This document shows, piece after piece, positions 63,085 to 64,000 of a stretch of 64,000 nucleotides of DNA (positions are counted from its first letter, which is position 1; every line of letters starts with the position of its first letter). The translations under genes were made by a program, and so were the position numbers. The notes under the pieces are model-generated. The model was not told the origin of the DNA. It made no database searches and saw only the letters and a list, made by a program, of their open reading frames with translations. This stretch comes from Chromatiales bacterium (GTDB lineage Bacteria > Pseudomonadota > Gammaproteobacteria > Chromatiales > Chromatiaceae): contig JANQLO010000085.1 in assembly GCA_028280505.1 (NCBI GenBank), positions 144,863 to 208,862 of the forward strand, in the 5' to 3' direction.

Positions 63085-63303
63085 ATGTCCATCGATCGCA
63101 TCGTTATGGCGTTTGCCGGTTTTATGATCCTGTTGACCATCGCACTTGGCATGCAAGGCAGCCCGATCTTCCACCATGTCTATTGGCTGTACTTCACCGC
63201 CTTCATCGGTTTCAACCTGCTGCAATCGGCCTTCACCGGTTTTTGCCCACTTGCGTTGATTCTGAAAAAAATGGGCAAAAAGCCCGGTGTCGCCTTCAAC
63301 TGA
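63085..63303 (+). CDS. YgaP-like DUF2892 membrane protein
   Basis: 72 residues with two membrane helices. DUF2892 pattern: SIDRIVMAFAGFMILLTIALG, HVYWLYFTAFIGFNLLQSAFTGFCPL and a lysine-rich end. This is the membrane part of YgaP, here without the rhodanese domain. It keeps the Cys in FCPL. GGAGA precedes the ATG. YgaP-type genes are often controlled by sulfide/persulfide-sensing ArsR proteins. Confidence 0.85.
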   Translation: MSIDRIVMAFAGFMILLTIALGMQGSPIFHHVYWLYFTAFIGFNLLQSAFTGFCPLALILKKMGKKPGVAFN

Positions 63304-63323
63304 CACGCGTTCGAAACGATTTC

Positions 63324-63350
63324 AAAACCGGCCGCTGGCCGGTTTTTTTA
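63324..63350 (+). terminator. Rho-independent terminator after DUF2892 gene
   Basis: AAAACCGGCC-GCT-GGCCGGTTTT followed by TTT, 21 bases after the stop codon. Confidence 0.9.
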
Positions 63351-63390
63351 TGCCTGTCGTATACCTCGACGATCACCTTAAATATTGATT

Positions 63391-63419
63391 TTGAGAATTG
63401 TTCGCATTACGATTAACAT
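63391..63419 (+). promoter_or_regulatory. Fur box and promoter of hemP operon
   Basis: TTGAGA (63391-63396) and TAACAT (63414-63419), 17 bases apart, form a promoter. TTGAGAATTGTTCGCATTA (63391-63409), read on the other strand as AATGCGAACAATTCTCAA, is a typical Fur box lying over the -35 box and spacer. Confidence 0.8.
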
Positions 63420-63449
63420 CATTCTGACGAACGCGATCACAAACAATCG

Positions 63450-63632
63450 ATGGACCAAAACAGCACCAAGGCCCCGGGTATGCCCACCACCGGCACTTCA
63501 CCAGCCGGGACGGTACCCCGCCTGAGTACGGTTGAACTCTTTCGCGGCCACAACCGTATCGAGATCGACCACAAAGGCGAAACCTATCGCTTGCAGATCA
63601 CCCGTCAGGGAAAACTCATTCTCACCAAGTAG
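63450..63632 (+). CDS. hemP: Hemin uptake protein HemP
   Basis: 60 residues. The C-terminal HemP signature is clear (STVELFRGHNRIEIDHKGE followed by YRLQITRQGKLILTK). HemP is a small protein linked to haem/siderophore uptake genes and induced by iron limitation. The Fur box just upstream agrees. It precedes the LbtU-like porin by 68 bases, probably one transcript. Confidence 0.9.
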   Translation: MDQNSTKAPGMPTTGTSPAGTVPRLSTVELFRGHNRIEIDHKGETYRLQITRQGKLILTK

Positions 63633-63700
63633 TAACCCCGCCAGCCAGCAAGCCATTGCAAGCCAGCCGAAACAACATAAGCAAAGGGAGTCATACAGAC

Positions 63701-64000
63701 ATGAAAAAGACCATACTGGCAGCCGCCCTGACAGCGGCGCTGGCCGGTTCCGGGAGCGCATTCGCCGCTTCGTTCGAGGACGAATTGGCGGCGATCAAAG
63801 CCCGCCTTAACCAGCTTGAGCAGCAAGTCAAAGCTCAAAACCAGGTCATTCGCGAGAAAGACCGCGAAATTGCCGAACTCAGGCAGACCACCGAACAAAA
63901 TGGCGGCGGCACGGGCGAGTGGTTCAGCGGGATCGAAATCGGCGGTGTGGTCGAGGTCGAGGCGGGGTGGAGCGACCCCTATGAAGGCGACAACACCAGC
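63701..64000 (+). CDS. LbtU-like siderophore porin, N-terminal part
   Basis: The gene runs off the right edge; 100 codons are visible. Signal peptide (about 1-22, cleaved after AFA), a coiled-coil segment (ELAAIKARLNQLEQQVKAQNQV within residues 28-60), a Gly-rich link, then the first strand of a beta-barrel (WFSGIEIGGVVEVEAGW). This is the layout of LbtU, the outer-membrane legiobactin receptor of Legionella, which works without TonB. AGGGAG precedes the ATG. With hemP and a Fur box it forms an iron-uptake unit. Confidence 0.75.
   Translation, partial: MKKTILAAALTAALAGSGSAFAASFEDELAAIKARLNQLEQQVKAQNQVIREKDREIAELRQTTEQNGGGTGEWFSGIEIGGVVEVEAGWSDPYEGDNTS

Noticed and set aside
1..64000. CRISPR arrays, rRNA, tRNA genes, insertion sequences
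   Set aside because: No regular spaced repeats, no tRNA T-loop/acceptor pattern, no rRNA core motifs and no transposase-like protein were found by eye.

Overview
The window looks like chromosomal DNA of a GC-rich gammaproteobacterium, probably a sulfur-metabolising lineage related to Chromatiales. The evidence is a DsrC/TusE-family protein, a secreted DsrE-family protein, a SulP anion transporter, a YgaP-like DUF2892 protein, MinCDE, RhlE, DusA, a MetR/MetE pair and a TRAP transporter. A PEP-CTERM/exosortase surface-protein programme is also present. I made no database search, so the lineage is inferred.

Layout. 0-4.5 kb: tail of a GGDEF-EAL protein, a Kef-type antiporter and RhlE. 4.6-8.3 kb: a PEP-CTERM protein behind a sigma-54 promoter, a decayed diguanylate cyclase, SulP, a DsrC-like protein and a small DUF3330 protein. 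8.3-15.7 kb: an FCD/GntR regulator divergent from acuI with a perfect inverted repeat between them, then a TetR-adaptor-RND efflux operon. 15.8-24.1 kb: alr, a patatin, the PEP-CTERM TPR protein PrsT, a second PEP-CTERM protein with the same type of sigma-54 promoter, and minCDE. 24.2-34.1 kb: two paired Met-rich coiled-coil membrane proteins, a kinase/response-regulator c-di-GMP pair, a 2TM-DsrE-ApbE operon, and a periplasmic binding protein overlapping a membrane diguanylate cyclase. 34.4-40.9 kb: metR/metE, a ~1 kb toxin-antitoxin mini-island inserted in the 5' end of dusA, dusA, and a pentapeptide-repeat protein. 40.9-50.6 kb: a TRAP operon, VOC, EamA and cupin genes, and a second RND pump. 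51-64 kb: an iron/peroxide/metal region with a di-haem peroxidase, an Irr-like Fur protein, an SO_0444-type Cu/Zn exporter, a Fur-boxed secreted M28 peptidase, a decayed repeat protein, an ArsC-like protein lacking its catalytic Arg, a Fur-boxed DUF2325 operon, a CXXCH-containing chemoreceptor, DUF2892, and hemP with the start of an LbtU-like siderophore porin.

How the parts connect. Three threads recur. (1) A PEP-CTERM regulon is seen in two sigma-54 promoters of nearly identical sequence and in PrsT. (2) An iron regulon is seen in three Fur boxes. (3) A probable reactive-sulfur or redox regulon is seen in one operator sequence, ATATTAGA-N5-CTAAT, in front of both sulP and the DUF2892 gene, 57 kb apart. 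The features most worth follow-up are the dusA mini-island, the Fur-boxed DUF2325 operon with its small overlapping genes, and the paired Met-rich membrane proteins.
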